From the NCBI RefSeq assembly GCF_015476655.1, contig NZ_JABFHF010000036.1, forward strand, positions 1 through 51,754: a stretch of 51,754 nucleotides of DNA. Reading direction: 5' to 3'. Source of the stretch: Aquiflexum lacus. GTDB taxonomy: Bacteria > Bacteroidota > Bacteroidia > Cytophagales > Cyclobacteriaceae. Position numbers and translations under genes: made by a program. Of the stretch, positions 1 through 7,970 are shown in pieces (the first letter of the stretch is position 1; every line of letters starts with the position of its first letter). Under the pieces are notes generated by a model. It had not been told where the DNA came from, made no database searches, and was given only the letters and a program-made list of their open reading frames with translations.

Positions 1-59
1 TATATAGGTTTACAATTTTAAATTAAATTGTGTCAACCTATTTCAGTACACGACCGTTA

Positions 60-293
60 CTTTTTGTATCATAGCCTGCCCCGATTTTTCGGGGACAAAA
101 AGTAAGAGAATTAATGGAAATCAAATGGGAAAAGCGGTACTCACTAAAAAGCACTTCAAAAAAACCTCTTAAAGATAAACACCCCCTCCATTTCGGTAAA
201 AAACCTCCCGTTCCAATAAAGACGGCTCAGTCCCGAAATTGATCCGTCGACGCCTTCTGACCCCGGGCGGCGGTGTATAAAAACAAACCGAAG
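60..293. repeat. Truncated copy of the mosaic intergenic repeat
   Basis: This non-coding stretch is closely similar to segments at about 2535-2745 and 2945-3165. It opens with a small hairpin (CCCCGA/TCGGGG, about 78-93), continues through the shared block beginning TCCATTTCGGTAAAAAACCT at about 187, and ends inside the CCCCGGG hairpin element, whose 3' arm is missing. The following 300-550 is AT-rich leader sequence of the next gene, with no feature I can name. Confidence 0.75.
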
Positions 294-553
294 TATTACC
301 TCAAACTCTGATGTTCCTTTAAAATAATCAAAAAAAATTCAAAATTTCTTACAATTGTTTATTTGTATTTCAGAAATAAGAAAAAGTTTTACGGGGCAAA
401 AATAGCCATATTTCAGTTTTTTGGCCATAAAAGTGAACTGATACAAATTTTTTTTTTATTGATTCCCAACCTAATTTTAAATAATGGATAAGATAAATCC
501 TTATCAAATCTCGCTTGTTTATTAACAAAAATGTTCAATTCAACTACAAAATT

Positions 554-1297
554 ATGAAAAACTTAAGTCTAAAAACCAGCCTGCTGGCAATGCTAACAGC
601 AATCGTGCTTTTCTCCTGTGAAAAGACTGAGGAAACTCCGGCCAACAATGCAAGGATCAATTTTACCGGCAGCTACGGTTCTGCTGCGGGTTTGGCTTCA
701 GGGAGATTATTAAATGCCGTGCAGATTACTTCCTTTGTCGTTAACATTGAAGAGGTAGAACTTGAATTTGACGATAACGATCCGCTTTTCGCCTCAGATG
801 CCTTTGCCTCAGACTTGGAGCTTAACGGTCCCTTTGAAGTACAATTATTCGATGATGGAAGCGGCCTGACCGAGACGCTGGCCAATGTTGCTTTACCTGT
901 GGCTGCTTACGATGAAATAGAATTTAAAATCCGGGAAAGTGAAGACCCCAACTCTGAAATGTTTAACAAATCAGTGGTGATTAAAGGATTAATCGGAGAA
1001 ATTCCCTTTGTGTTCTGGACAGAAGAAAACGATGAAATTGAAATAGAATTCGAGAATAGTGACAATGTGGTATTAACACCAAGTGAGTTAAGTGTGATAC
1101 TTGTTGAATTCGATTTATCAAAGCTTTTTGACCCAGAAAATGGCGGAATAGATCTTTCCTCTGCCCTAGATGGCAATGGTGATGGCGTTATTGAGATTTA
1201 TGAAGGCGGCCCTGATGGAAACACTGATCTTGCTGAGCAGATTTGGGAAAAATTCGAACAGGCAATCGAGGCCTTTGAAGAAAAATATGATGATTGA
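554..1297 (+). CDS. Acidic lipoprotein, DUF4382-like, with an EF-hand-like loop
   Basis: The frame is open from 515, but the ATG at 554 is preferred because it places a lipoprotein signal peptide (MKNLSLKTSLL... with lipobox VLFSC, Cys22) at the N-terminus. Acidic and lysine residues follow the cysteine (CEKTEE), which resembles the Bacteroidota signal for surface export of lipoproteins. The mature protein is strongly acidic with alternating beta-strand patterns; the layout recalls DUF4382 proteins, but this is a weak match by eye. Near the C-terminus, residues 206-217 read DGNGDGVIEIYE, which satisfies the EF-hand loop ligand pattern at positions 1, 3, 5, 7, 9 and 12, so calcium binding is possible. 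It is followed by a second lipoprotein gene 112 bases on; co-transcription is plausible. Function unknown. Confidence 0.75.
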   Translation: MKNLSLKTSLLAMLTAIVLFSCEKTEETPANNARINFTGSYGSAAGLASGRLLNAVQITSFVVNIEEVELEFDDNDPLFASDAFASDLELNGPFEVQLFDDGSGLTETLANVALPVAAYDEIEFKIRESEDPNSEMFNKSVVIKGLIGEIPFVFWTEENDEIEIEFENSDNVVLTPSELSVILVEFDLSKLFDPENGGIDLSSALDGNGDGVIEIYEGGPDGNTDLAEQIWEKFEQAIEAFEEKYDD

Positions 1298-1409
1298 GAA
1301 AAGTAGATATTTTACCTCTGTGTTGGGCAGGTCAGTATATTTTAGACAAAAAAAAGCAAATGGCTGTACTGATTGCACAAATATAAATTAGTTATAAAAA
1401 CTCGTAACC

Positions 1410-1817
1410 ATGAATAGATTAAACAAAAGCATTCTTCTGACAATGTTGATGTCGGCTTTCCTTTTAGCGGGCTGTCAAGATGATGCACAGGATATTGAAA
1501 AATGGATCATAGGAACTTGGAATATAGACAGATACGTCCAAGAGGATTATGTTGATGGAGTCCTGACCGGTGAAAGCGAAAGTATAAATCAGGGACAGGT
1601 AGTTTTCAAAAAAGATGGTACAGGAGAAGATCTAGGCGGTAATTTTGAAGGTAGTGGCTTTGATTGGGAAAACACCAACTCAAATCTTTTTCTGACTGCA
1701 GGTGGCTCCACTACCGCATTTGCCATCGAGGAATTTTCCACGAGCAAATTCGTATTTAGCATCACTGAAACCAATGACAACTCAGTAGCAGTAGAACGCT
1801 GGTTTTTTTCAAAGTAA
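1410..1817 (+). CDS. Small lipocalin-like lipoprotein
   Basis: A 135-residue protein with a clear lipoprotein signal peptide (lipobox LLAGC, Cys22) followed by acidic residues (QDDAQD), as in surface-exposed Bacteroidota lipoproteins. After the anchor the sequence W-I-I-G-T-W-N-I-D begins a small beta-rich domain of the lipocalin-like kind common in this phylum: the GTW motif, then alternating strands, ending in VERWFFSK. The assignment is by overall pattern and cannot be taken further than a probable ligand-binding or surface protein. A strong intrinsic terminator follows immediately, so this gene ends its transcript. It may share that transcript with the EF-hand lipoprotein upstream. Confidence 0.75.
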   Translation: MNRLNKSILLTMLMSAFLLAGCQDDAQDIEKWIIGTWNIDRYVQEDYVDGVLTGESESINQGQVVFKKDGTGEDLGGNFEGSGFDWENTNSNLFLTAGGSTTAFAIEEFSTSKFVFSITETNDNSVAVERWFFSK

Positions 1818-1834
1818 AATTGATATTTGTATAA

Positions 1835-1870
1835 TTGGGCAGAAAGGTTATTTCTGCCCAATTTTTTTTT
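1835..1870 (+). terminator. Strong intrinsic terminator
   Basis: A perfect 11-bp stem (TTGGGCAGAAA 1835-1845, TTTCTGCCCAA 1851-1861) closes a five-base loop (GGTTA) and runs directly into a T tract (1862-1870). It lies 17 bases after the stop codon of the lipocalin-like lipoprotein gene. Confidence 0.9.
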
Positions 1871-2028
1871 AAACCCAAAAGCCACAAGTTGACCAGTCCC
1901 CCATGGTTCAGGTCATCTCATGGTTCAAGTCTTCAGACCTACCTACCGTAGGCAGGCTTGGACCACAATGTTGCAGTCTTCAGACTGCCGCAGTTGTCCA
2001 AAGACTCTGGCTTCGTGACTTCTGAGTG

Positions 2029-2109
2029 CGGAGTTTCCAAACTCCGGTCTTCTACGCCGCTGTTCGGGATTTGCAATCCCGAACCCAGATAACCGGGATT
2101 TATAATCCC
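2029..2109. repeat. Cluster of three REP-like palindromes
   Basis: Three adjacent perfect hairpins: CGGAGTTT-cc-AAACTCCG (2029-2046), TTCGGGATT-tgc-AATCCCGAA (2063-2083) and GGGATT-tat-AATCCC (2095-2109). Each has a TT/AA-flanked tip with a two- or three-base loop. A fourth (GAGTTT-cc-AAACTC) is at 2287-2300. The same architecture occurs in the palindromes of the RAYT element at 28.2-28.9 kb, so these may be targets of a related transposase elsewhere in the genome. Confidence 0.7.
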
Positions 2110-2150
2110 AAACACAAACCTAAAAAAATCCCATATCCCCATGATAAAGA

Positions 2151-2214
2151 CCCCGGGCAGCGGTGCATCAAGGTTGAATTAAACCGAAAGATATTCCCAG
2201 CACCTTTACCGGGG
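2151..2214. repeat. Hairpin repeat element, copy A
   Basis: Outer stem CCCCGG/CCGGGG and inner stem GGTG/CACC enclose a loop with ACCGAAAG near its tip. This copy has a diverged middle section (ATCAAGGTTGAATTAA) shared with the degenerate copy at 3394-3452. Confidence 0.65.
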
Positions 2215-2443
2215 CTACCGATATTTAGCCCTCTTCGGGGCTGCTGCAGTTGTCCGAAGACTCTGGCTTCGTGACCTCTGAGTACAGAGTTTCCAAACTC
2301 CGGTCTTTCAACTGAATCCAGTTGTCCTATTTGTGGCGAGAATTCTCTCTCCGGAATATGGCTTTCCGTCCATTTCGGTAAAAAACCTCCGGTTCCAATA
2401 AAAACAACTCCGTCCCGAAATTTAGAATGACTTCGCCTTCGAA

Positions 2444-2506
2444 CCCCGGGTTGCGGTGCACATAGGTGTAAAGAAACCGAAAGGATTCCCAGCACCTTAC
2501 CCGGGG
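2444..2506. repeat. Hairpin repeat element, copy B
   Basis: Outer stem CCCCGGGT/ACCCGGGG (8 bp), inner stem GGTGC/GCACC, and an apical GAAACC-GAAA-GGATTC helix with one mismatch and a GAAA (GNRA-type) loop. The CCGCCACGGCGG palindrome follows at once. Confidence 0.7.
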
Positions 2507-2722
2507 CTCCGCCACGGCGGACAAGATAATCATAAATCGCCTCCCGATTCTCGGGGCAAAAAAGTAAGAGAATTGATGGAAATCAATTGGGAAAGACGGC
2601 ACTCACTGAAAAAAACATCAATTAAAATCTTCTTAAAAAGATCCCCTTTCCATTTCGGTAAAAAACCTCCCATTCCAATAAAGACGGCTCAGTCCCGAAA
2701 TTGATCCGTCGACGCCTACTGA

Positions 2723-2784
2723 CCCCGGGTTGCGGTGCACATGGGTGTAAAGAAACGAAAGGATTCCCGGCACCTTACCCGGGG
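2723..2784. repeat. Hairpin repeat element, copy C
   Basis: Same outer (CCCCGGGT 2723-2730, ACCCGGGG 2777-2784) and inner (GGTGC/GCACC) stems as copy B. One C of the apical helix is missing. It is followed by the short hairpin around 2798-2814 with a CTTC tip. Confidence 0.7.
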
Positions 2785-3138
2785 CTAATCATATTTCGCC
2801 CACTTCGGGGCTGCTGCGTAGGAACCTTCAATTTGAAACCAACCCTCATTTCTCAGGGTAGTGGGCGGGAAGACAATGGACCGGGCCGGCCTTGGCCTTG
2901 TGCGCTGATAGGTTTCCATTGTCTTGACTTTTTTGTTACTTTTTTGGTCAAAGCCTGTCCCGATTTTCTCGGGGCAAAAAAGTAAAAGAGGAAATGAAAG
3001 AAAAATGGGGTAGACGTTACTCACAAAAAGGAGCATCAATAAATTCTTCTTAAAAAGAACCCCCCTCCATTTCGGTAAAAAACCTCCGTTCCAATAAAGA
3101 CGCCTCCGTCCCGAAATTGATCCGTCGACGCCTTCTGA

Positions 3139-3201
3139 CCCCGGGTTGCGGTGCACATGGGTGAAAAGAAACCGAAAGGATTCCCAGCACCTTATCCGGG
3201 G
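3139..3201. repeat. Hairpin repeat element, copy D
   Basis: Outer stem CCCCGGGT (3139-3146) pairs with ATCCGGGG (3194-3201): the C-to-T change relative to copies B and C is absorbed as a G-U wobble. The inner stem GGTGC/GCACC and the GAAA-tipped apical helix are kept. Confidence 0.7.
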
Positions 3202-3272
3202 CTAATCATATTTCGCCCACTTCGGGGCTGCTGCAGTTGTCCGAAGACTCTGGCTTCGTGACCTCTGAGTAT

Positions 3273-3355
3273 GGAGTTTCCAAACTCCGGTCTTCTACCC
3301 CGTTGTTCGGGATTTGCATTCCCGAACCCAGATAACAAGGATTTGTAATCCCAAA
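3273..3355. repeat. Second cluster of REP-like palindromes
   Basis: GGAGTTT-cc-AAACTCC (3273-3288), TTCGGGATT-tgc-ATTCCCGAA (3306-3326, one mismatch) and a decayed GGATT-tgt-AATCC (about 3339-3351). It is a diverged duplicate of the cluster at 2029-2109, in the same order and orientation, and is followed by a degenerate copy of the hairpin element (3394-3452). Confidence 0.65.
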
Positions 3356-3460
3356 CACAAACCTAAAAAATCCCATATCCCTATGATAAAGACTCCAGGG
3401 GGCGGTGCATCAAAGTTGAATTAAACCGAAAGGATTCTCAGCACCTCACCCTGTACTTCC

Positions 3461-4040
3461 AAGCATATTCAGCCCTCCCGTACTGATAGCCATCGATTCG
3501 GAAAAGACACCAATGAGCCTACTGTGCTAAAACCTTCCAACATTAAAATATCCTCCAGGACAGAGACTCCCTCCCCAGATGGGGAGGGCGGGGTGGGGCA
3601 AGAAAGCCCATTCTCCCCACCTACCTCCCCCTCAAATCACAGAACAAAAAACCCAAAACAAACCCAGTAGACCTCCAACAGCAATAAAAAACGACTTTTT
3701 TCAAAATTTCTTCATAACGAATAAAAAGATGCTAAATATTCAATTATTGCATTTCAAAAATATCAAGCACTTTTTACAAATGATCAATCATCAAACTCAT
3801 TTTCAATATTTTATAAATAAAAAAACAACCCAAAAACATCAAAAAAAAAGCACACTCAAAAGACGATATTAGTTTCCATCATCATTATTAATTGTCAAAA
3901 ATTTATCATTTATTCGTTCTCTGATCACCCAAAAACCAGAGTTCCGTTATGTTGTTTTTGACTAGATCTGTATAGGTGATTGAATGGTTTAACTGTACAT
4001 CTATCTCAATATTTTAAAGTCAAAATAGTTAGCTCGATCT
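3461..4040. other. Intergenic region without a credible gene
   Basis: A GC-rich hairpin (CCCTCCCC-agat-GGGGAGGG, 3569-3588) followed by GCGGGGTGGGG is a REP-like intergenic element. The remainder is A-rich and low in complexity. A frame from 3579 to 3872 is open, but its product (rich in Q, K, H and N, with no domain) looks like a translation of AT-rich DNA. Nothing else is seen. Confidence 0.6.
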
Positions 4041-4721
4041 ATGCTCATTATCCAACATTTTGCCCATGATTATTTTTCACACAAACTTGACGAAAACTAC
4101 ATTGGCCTTACTTTTAACATCAAAGGCAAATACGAGGGCACCATGGAGCTATTCCCTTCAGACCAGCCCAATATCATTATACAGGAAGGTTTTATCTGTA
4201 TCAAGAAATTGGACCTTACCGTCGAGGGAAATAACATCACCAGCAGTTTCAGCAAAAACCTCGACATCAAATTCAACGAAATAAAGAAGATATCCTTTGA
4301 CAAGGGAAATGATTCAGAGGACTTTCAGATCAATGTCCCTCAGGGCAATTATAAAAACCTGACCTTTGGTATAGAACTGATGGATTTTCCGGGAATGCCT
4401 GCTGTCATGATCCATGCAGCCTATTTCAGCCAAAAAAGGGAATTGCTCAATTTACAGATCGAACTTTTTGATATCAACCCGAGGTTTGAACAGGCTTTGG
4501 ATACCAGAAACCAGAACCCTGCCAACGATAATGACAATCCATCATTCATCTTTGAAATCAACGCCTCCAAATGGTTGGAGAAATTGTCCTTCGAAGACCT
4601 TGAAAATGCAGCACTCACAGCGGATACCATCCTGATCAACCCCTCCAATAATGTGGCCCTCTACCAAAAAATCGCCGCCCAGATCATGCATGGCCAAAAC
4701 GTCAAACTCGAACCAAAGTAA
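4041..4721 (+). CDS. Unknown 226-residue protein
   Basis: I do not recognise the family. The ATG at 4041 lies four codons after an in-frame stop, so no longer start exists. There is no signal peptide or membrane segment, yet the sequence has the beta-rich layout of an adhesin-like or DUF4382-like domain: strand-forming stretches such as GLTFNIKGKYEGTMELF, then NVPQGNYKNLTFGIELMD (the 'V-P-x-G-x-Y-x-x-L-x-F' pattern seen in DUF4382 and related proteins), and a helical C-terminal third (KWLEKLSFEDLENAAL). Codon use looks ordinary for the window, so it is probably a real gene. It stands alone: repeats lie upstream and a terminator-like hairpin downstream. If a secretion signal once existed upstream it has been lost. 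Confidence 0.65.
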   Translation: MLIIQHFAHDYFSHKLDENYIGLTFNIKGKYEGTMELFPSDQPNIIIQEGFICIKKLDLTVEGNNITSSFSKNLDIKFNEIKKISFDKGNDSEDFQINVPQGNYKNLTFGIELMDFPGMPAVMIHAAYFSQKRELLNLQIELFDINPRFEQALDTRNQNPANDNDNPSFIFEINASKWLEKLSFEDLENAALTADTILINPSNNVALYQKIAAQIMHGQNVKLEPK

Positions 4722-4748
4722 ATAACCTTGCGGTGTTCTACCCCAACC

Positions 4749-4786
4749 GGGGTAAACGGACCATTTACCCCAATAAAAGTTTTTTT
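4749..4786 (+). terminator. Probable intrinsic terminator
   Basis: Stem GGGGTAAA (4749-4756) and TTTACCCC (4764-4771) with a seven-base loop, followed after eight bases by a run of seven T. The preceding TACCCC-aacc-GGGGTA offers an alternative pairing of the same GGGG arm. Confidence 0.6.
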
Positions 4787-5156
4787 GGATGTCTTATCCA
4801 TTTCCATATCGTCCCTGTTTCCGCAGGAAATCCTAAGGGACTTTAGGATTCAAACCTAATCTTTACTACCGGTAAAAATTACCGGGCTATCATTCCTGCC
4901 ATTTCTAGAGGTTTTATTTCTCTTTCTTCCAGCCATCAAGCAGACCATAAATCCCCCCTCATTCTTCCACACAAGCTTCGTCTCCCCTATCCCCCTGACA
5001 ACCATCCTTTCCCCTTTCTCACCTCTCCCATCTCCTTTCATCCCTCCTCCTTTCTCCTTCATCCTTCACCCCTCATCCTTCACTCTAAAATCTACCCTCT
5101 AAAATCTACAATCACCTCCCTCATCCTCCCTCCTCCATCACTCTAAAATCTACCTT
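4787..5156. repeat. Pyrimidine-rich low-complexity intergenic tract
   Basis: No gene seen. 4869-4885 is a palindrome (CCGGTAA-aaa-TTACCGG). From about 4975 the plus strand becomes almost pure C/T with short direct repeats of CTCTAAAATCTACC and CCTCCCTC at about 5082-5170. The same CTAAAATCTAC motif recurs near 8505. The tract runs into the 3' end of the following minus-strand gene. Confidence 0.6.
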
Positions 5157-6116
5157 CTAAAATCTACCTTCTCCTCCCTCCCACCTCAACACCAACCCCT
5201 CAACTCCCTGCCCCCCCAAACTCTCCTTCCATTTTACCAGGCTCGGTATTGGTTTACCTGTCCTGGCATCCAAGGATGTTCCCAAACTCAGGTAAGATTT
5301 GTCAACATTGAATTTGTCCAGCAACTCATCAAAAAGCAGGTCAAGCGCCCGGCTTTCCCTTCCTTTGGCTGTACTCGCGATATATTGGCAATGGACTACC
5401 TTATTTTGAAGGAAGAGGACTGTTCCCGCCAACATTTCCGTTTCCCGATAAACAGCAAATAGTTTGATTTCTTCTTGAAAACAGGATTTTAAATAGCGGA
5501 TTTCTTTCAACTGATGGACAGGCTTATTTTGGAATTTTTCCCAAAGATGAGGTTCCAGGACATTGTTCCAAAAACCTTCAAAATCATCGGTTTCCGCTAC
5601 CCTTAGGCCTTGGCAAACCGCTTTTTTTCTCCCCCATTTTCTCCCCCTATCCGAGATTTCAAAAGGTAAGGGAGTGGCATGAAAGATTGGTTTGCTGACG
5701 ATTTCGGGCTTAAATTTTTGGATGCTTGTTTTTAATGCCGAATTGCTTCCCAAACAAAAAAAATCAGGTACAGACCTGACTTCCAAAGATTGAAAGCCAA
5801 GCCGCTCAAAGTATTGAAAGGTAGTGTTTAAAATCTGCTCGAGCTGCCCCTCCTCCAAGTCCTTACAGACGATCCAACCTGCGTGCGTCAGTCCCCGGTG
5901 GGAAAAAACATGGCCATCTGAATACTCAGCTGGAAATACCGCAACAGGCTTTCCCAGCCAATAAAAAATCAAGGAACATTCCTTAAATCTATTTCCATGG
6001 TACGCGATAAAATCCCTTGTATGGATAAAAGTCCCATTGATACTTGACCCCACCACTGCATCCCAATCGGCTTTCAATTCGGGTTGGTACGGTTTTAACA
6101 ACAATGATTCAGACAT
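5157..6116 (-). CDS. FemAB/GNAT-like acyltransferase protein
   Basis: A 319-residue cytoplasmic protein with the layout of the FemAB-related GNAT-fold proteins of Bacteroidota: an N-terminal half with GTFIHTRDFIAYHGNRF and GKPVAVFPAEYSDGHVFSHRGLTHAG, then a second GNAT-like half with FAVYRETEMLAGTVLFLQNKVVHCQYIAST and a C-terminal segment LDARTGKPIPSLVKWKESLGG. Such proteins are often linked to cell-wall or polysaccharide modification, but the substrate here cannot be read. About the last 19 residues (VEGLVLRWEGGEGRF) come from the pyrimidine-rich repeat tract, so the native C-terminus may have been nearer KESLGG. The gene upstream on this strand is 206 bases away across a hairpin, so it is probably transcribed alone. 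Confidence 0.75.
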   Translation of the reverse strand: MSESLLLKPYQPELKADWDAVVGSSINGTFIHTRDFIAYHGNRFKECSLIFYWLGKPVAVFPAEYSDGHVFSHRGLTHAGWIVCKDLEEGQLEQILNTTFQYFERLGFQSLEVRSVPDFFCLGSNSALKTSIQKFKPEIVSKPIFHATPLPFEISDRGRKWGRKKAVCQGLRVAETDDFEGFWNNVLEPHLWEKFQNKPVHQLKEIRYLKSCFQEEIKLFAVYRETEMLAGTVLFLQNKVVHCQYIASTAKGRESRALDLLFDELLDKFNVDKSYLSLGTSLDARTGKPIPSLVKWKESLGGQGVEGLVLRWEGGEGRF

Positions 6117-6190
6117 CTAAATAGCTTTTTTCTTATTTTATGAGCGACCGCCCCCACCAACCCAAGTATTAACCTCCAACTTAAGCAAAA

Positions 6191-6224
6191 AACCTTTGAG
6201 GTCTGAAAAAAGACCTCAAAGGTT
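6191..6224. terminator. 14-bp stem hairpin, probable bidirectional terminator
   Basis: Perfect inverted repeat AACCTTTGAGGTCT (6191-6204) / AGACCTCAAAGGTT (6211-6224) with loop GAAAAA. Nearly the same hairpin occurs at 22992-23025. It lies between two minus-strand genes. Confidence 0.55.
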
Positions 6225-6235
6225 ATCACAACCCT

Positions 6236-6320
6236 CCTGCAAACTGCCCACTGAACACTGCCCACTGCGCCTACCGAACACTGCCTACTGAACACTGCCA
6301 ACTGAACACTGCCCACTAAA
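6236..6320. repeat. Short-period repeat of CACTGCC units
   Basis: Irregular tandem units of the type GAACACTGCC(C)ACT, about seven copies, fill the spacer just downstream of the membrane-protein gene. Related CTGCCTACTG units are at 19958-19985. Non-coding. Confidence 0.7.
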
Positions 6321-6322
6321 AC

Positions 6323-7762
6323 CTAAGACTCCTCTTTCCTCAACCTAATATACCTACTTTTCCCCCTATACGCTACATACACCAAGAGGCAGAAAAGTAT
6401 CCCCCCCACAAAATACACAGGAAAAGACATCATATCACCAAAATGCATCCAATACCTTTGCGCGGGAAAAGCGTTTATGACCTCTTTTTGCACCGACATC
6501 AGGGACGCTGACATCTCATTCACATTCAGAGGCAACCAAAAAGTTGACAGTAATATATTCAGGCCTCCCACCACATACAAATCCTTATCCAATATCCTGT
6601 AGGTTCTCACTGCCTTCAACAACAAAAAGACCAGAAAAGGTATAAACGGCATCAACAACCTGGATTCCGGATTTAATAAGAGGACAAAGAAGATAAGACA
6701 AAGCACTGTAAAGCCCATTCCCAACTTGGCCATTTCTTTGATCATCCTTGGGAAAAACACCAGGGAAAGTGGAATAAGGAATCCAAAATATAGCAGATGA
6801 CCCACCAGGAAATCCAAAGGATACCGAAGCATATCCCCGAAATAAGCTTGGGCCAAACTTTCTATATGGATATTTTGGTTGCTTCCGGACAATAGAAATA
6901 CAATAAAGACAAAAGCCAATAAGATCGTCATCAGTCTGATGGCTTTCTGTGATTTAAGTTTTTTCCGGAACAGTTGCCAACTTTCCTTCCACTGAATGGT
7001 GTTTTTGAACATAAAAACAAATACAAAAGCGACCATTGCCAGCAAGGAAAGCTTGTGCAGTACTATGTCCCAAGTCTCTCCGGTAGCAAAACGTCCCGTG
7101 AAGGCACTGACCATGATGAGAAGAAACAACAATACCGCTGAAGCCAACACAGGGAAAAGGGATTTTGGCCTCTCTCCCTCATGCATTTGCATAAAATCAC
7201 TTGGTAAAAAGATCAGAATCAGACCTGTAAGCAACAAGGTGGGCGAAACAAACCCTCCAATAATGGAAACCAGAAAAAGCTTTTGCCTTTCATGCCTCAC
7301 AAAATAATTGACCTGTCCTATGCCCAAGATCAAACCCGTGAAATCAGTGGAAAAAGGATTGTACCAGGTTTCTTTCAGGATAGCAAAATTCACAAATAGC
7401 AGCACAAAGCCCAAAAAGATCAATGAACTTCTCAGCCGCATTTTTTTGCCAAGGGAAAAATACCAGTAGATCCCGGGAGTCAGCATCAGGAAATGAAAAA
7501 TCAACATCCCACTCATCAGGCTATCATAATCATGGTCAAAGCCAAACAAGGAAAAAATCATATTCACCATCGCAAAGGGTAGCAATCTTTGAATCTGAAT
7601 GATATTATAGCTTTCATCTTCAATTTGATCCAAAAAGGAAACGGCTACCTCTCTATAAAACAGCCCATCCCCATAGGCCCCTTCATGGATGGGTACCTTT
7701 TCTCCCAATATCTGAAAGATCACTATTGCCAATAGGACAGAAATAAAAATACTTCGTTGCAA
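6323..7762 (-). CDS. Polytopic membrane protein, GT-C-like
   Basis: A 479-residue hydrophobic protein with roughly eleven to thirteen membrane segments. The first segment (SIFISVLLAIVIFQIL) is followed by a periplasmic-type loop with acidic residues and aromatic positions (EGAYGDGLFYREVAVSFLD), the usual place of the catalytic acidic motif in GT-C fold glycosyltransferases. Later loops are short and positively charged inside. I do not recognise a specific family, and the GT-C suggestion rests only on topology. The start follows a 200-base leader with no other in-frame ATG. It lies upstream of the FemAB-like gene on the same strand but is separated from it by a hairpin and repeats. Confidence 0.7.
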   Translation of the reverse strand: MQRSIFISVLLAIVIFQILGEKVPIHEGAYGDGLFYREVAVSFLDQIEDESYNIIQIQRLLPFAMVNMIFSLFGFDHDYDSLMSGMLIFHFLMLTPGIYWYFSLGKKMRLRSSLIFLGFVLLFVNFAILKETWYNPFSTDFTGLILGIGQVNYFVRHERQKLFLVSIIGGFVSPTLLLTGLILIFLPSDFMQMHEGERPKSLFPVLASAVLLFLLIMVSAFTGRFATGETWDIVLHKLSLLAMVAFVFVFMFKNTIQWKESWQLFRKKLKSQKAIRLMTILLAFVFIVFLLSGSNQNIHIESLAQAYFGDMLRYPLDFLVGHLLYFGFLIPLSLVFFPRMIKEMAKLGMGFTVLCLIFFVLLLNPESRLLMPFIPFLVFLLLKAVRTYRILDKDLYVVGGLNILLSTFWLPLNVNEMSASLMSVQKEVINAFPAQRYWMHFGDMMSFPVYFVGGILFCLLVYVAYRGKSRYIRLRKEES

Positions 7763-7970
7763 ATCTGTAAACTTATGAGGTGATTAATATTTGGCTAAAT
7801 TATCTATTATTTTATATGTATGTATGCAATGATGCCAGTAGATGACAATTTCATTCCAAAATTTGGTTTAAATAGGTTTTTTTGGCTCCGTGGGTGATCC
7901 CTCGTCCGTCATTCGTTACTTTAAAAGGCTTTGGGTGCTTCTGTTAATTATAAGTAAATCATTTTTTTTA

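Larger units (their letters stand above)
1900..3460. repeat. Mosaic block of intergenic repeats
   Basis: About 1.5 kb without a credible gene. It is built from recurring modules: a block starting TCCATTTCGGTAAAAAACCT (about 2379, 2649, 3068, also 187); a CCCCGGG...CCGGGG hairpin element (five copies, listed separately); a short GCCC-cttc-GGGGC-type hairpin after it; a CTCTGGCTTCGTGAC block (about 2003, 2261, 3248); and REP-like palindromes. Several frames remain open across it, but they translate simple hairpins and repeats and are not genes. The module order is partly repeated, suggesting growth by duplication or recombination among copies. Confidence 0.85.

Noticed and set aside
2100-3156. 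Several open frames of 70-131 codons across the repeat block on both strands
   Set aside because: They translate the hairpin repeats, recur with the repeats and have no domain or consistent start context.
3579-3872. 97-codon plus-strand frame
   Set aside because: Starts in a GC-rich REP-like element and continues in A-rich DNA; composition is that of a chance frame.
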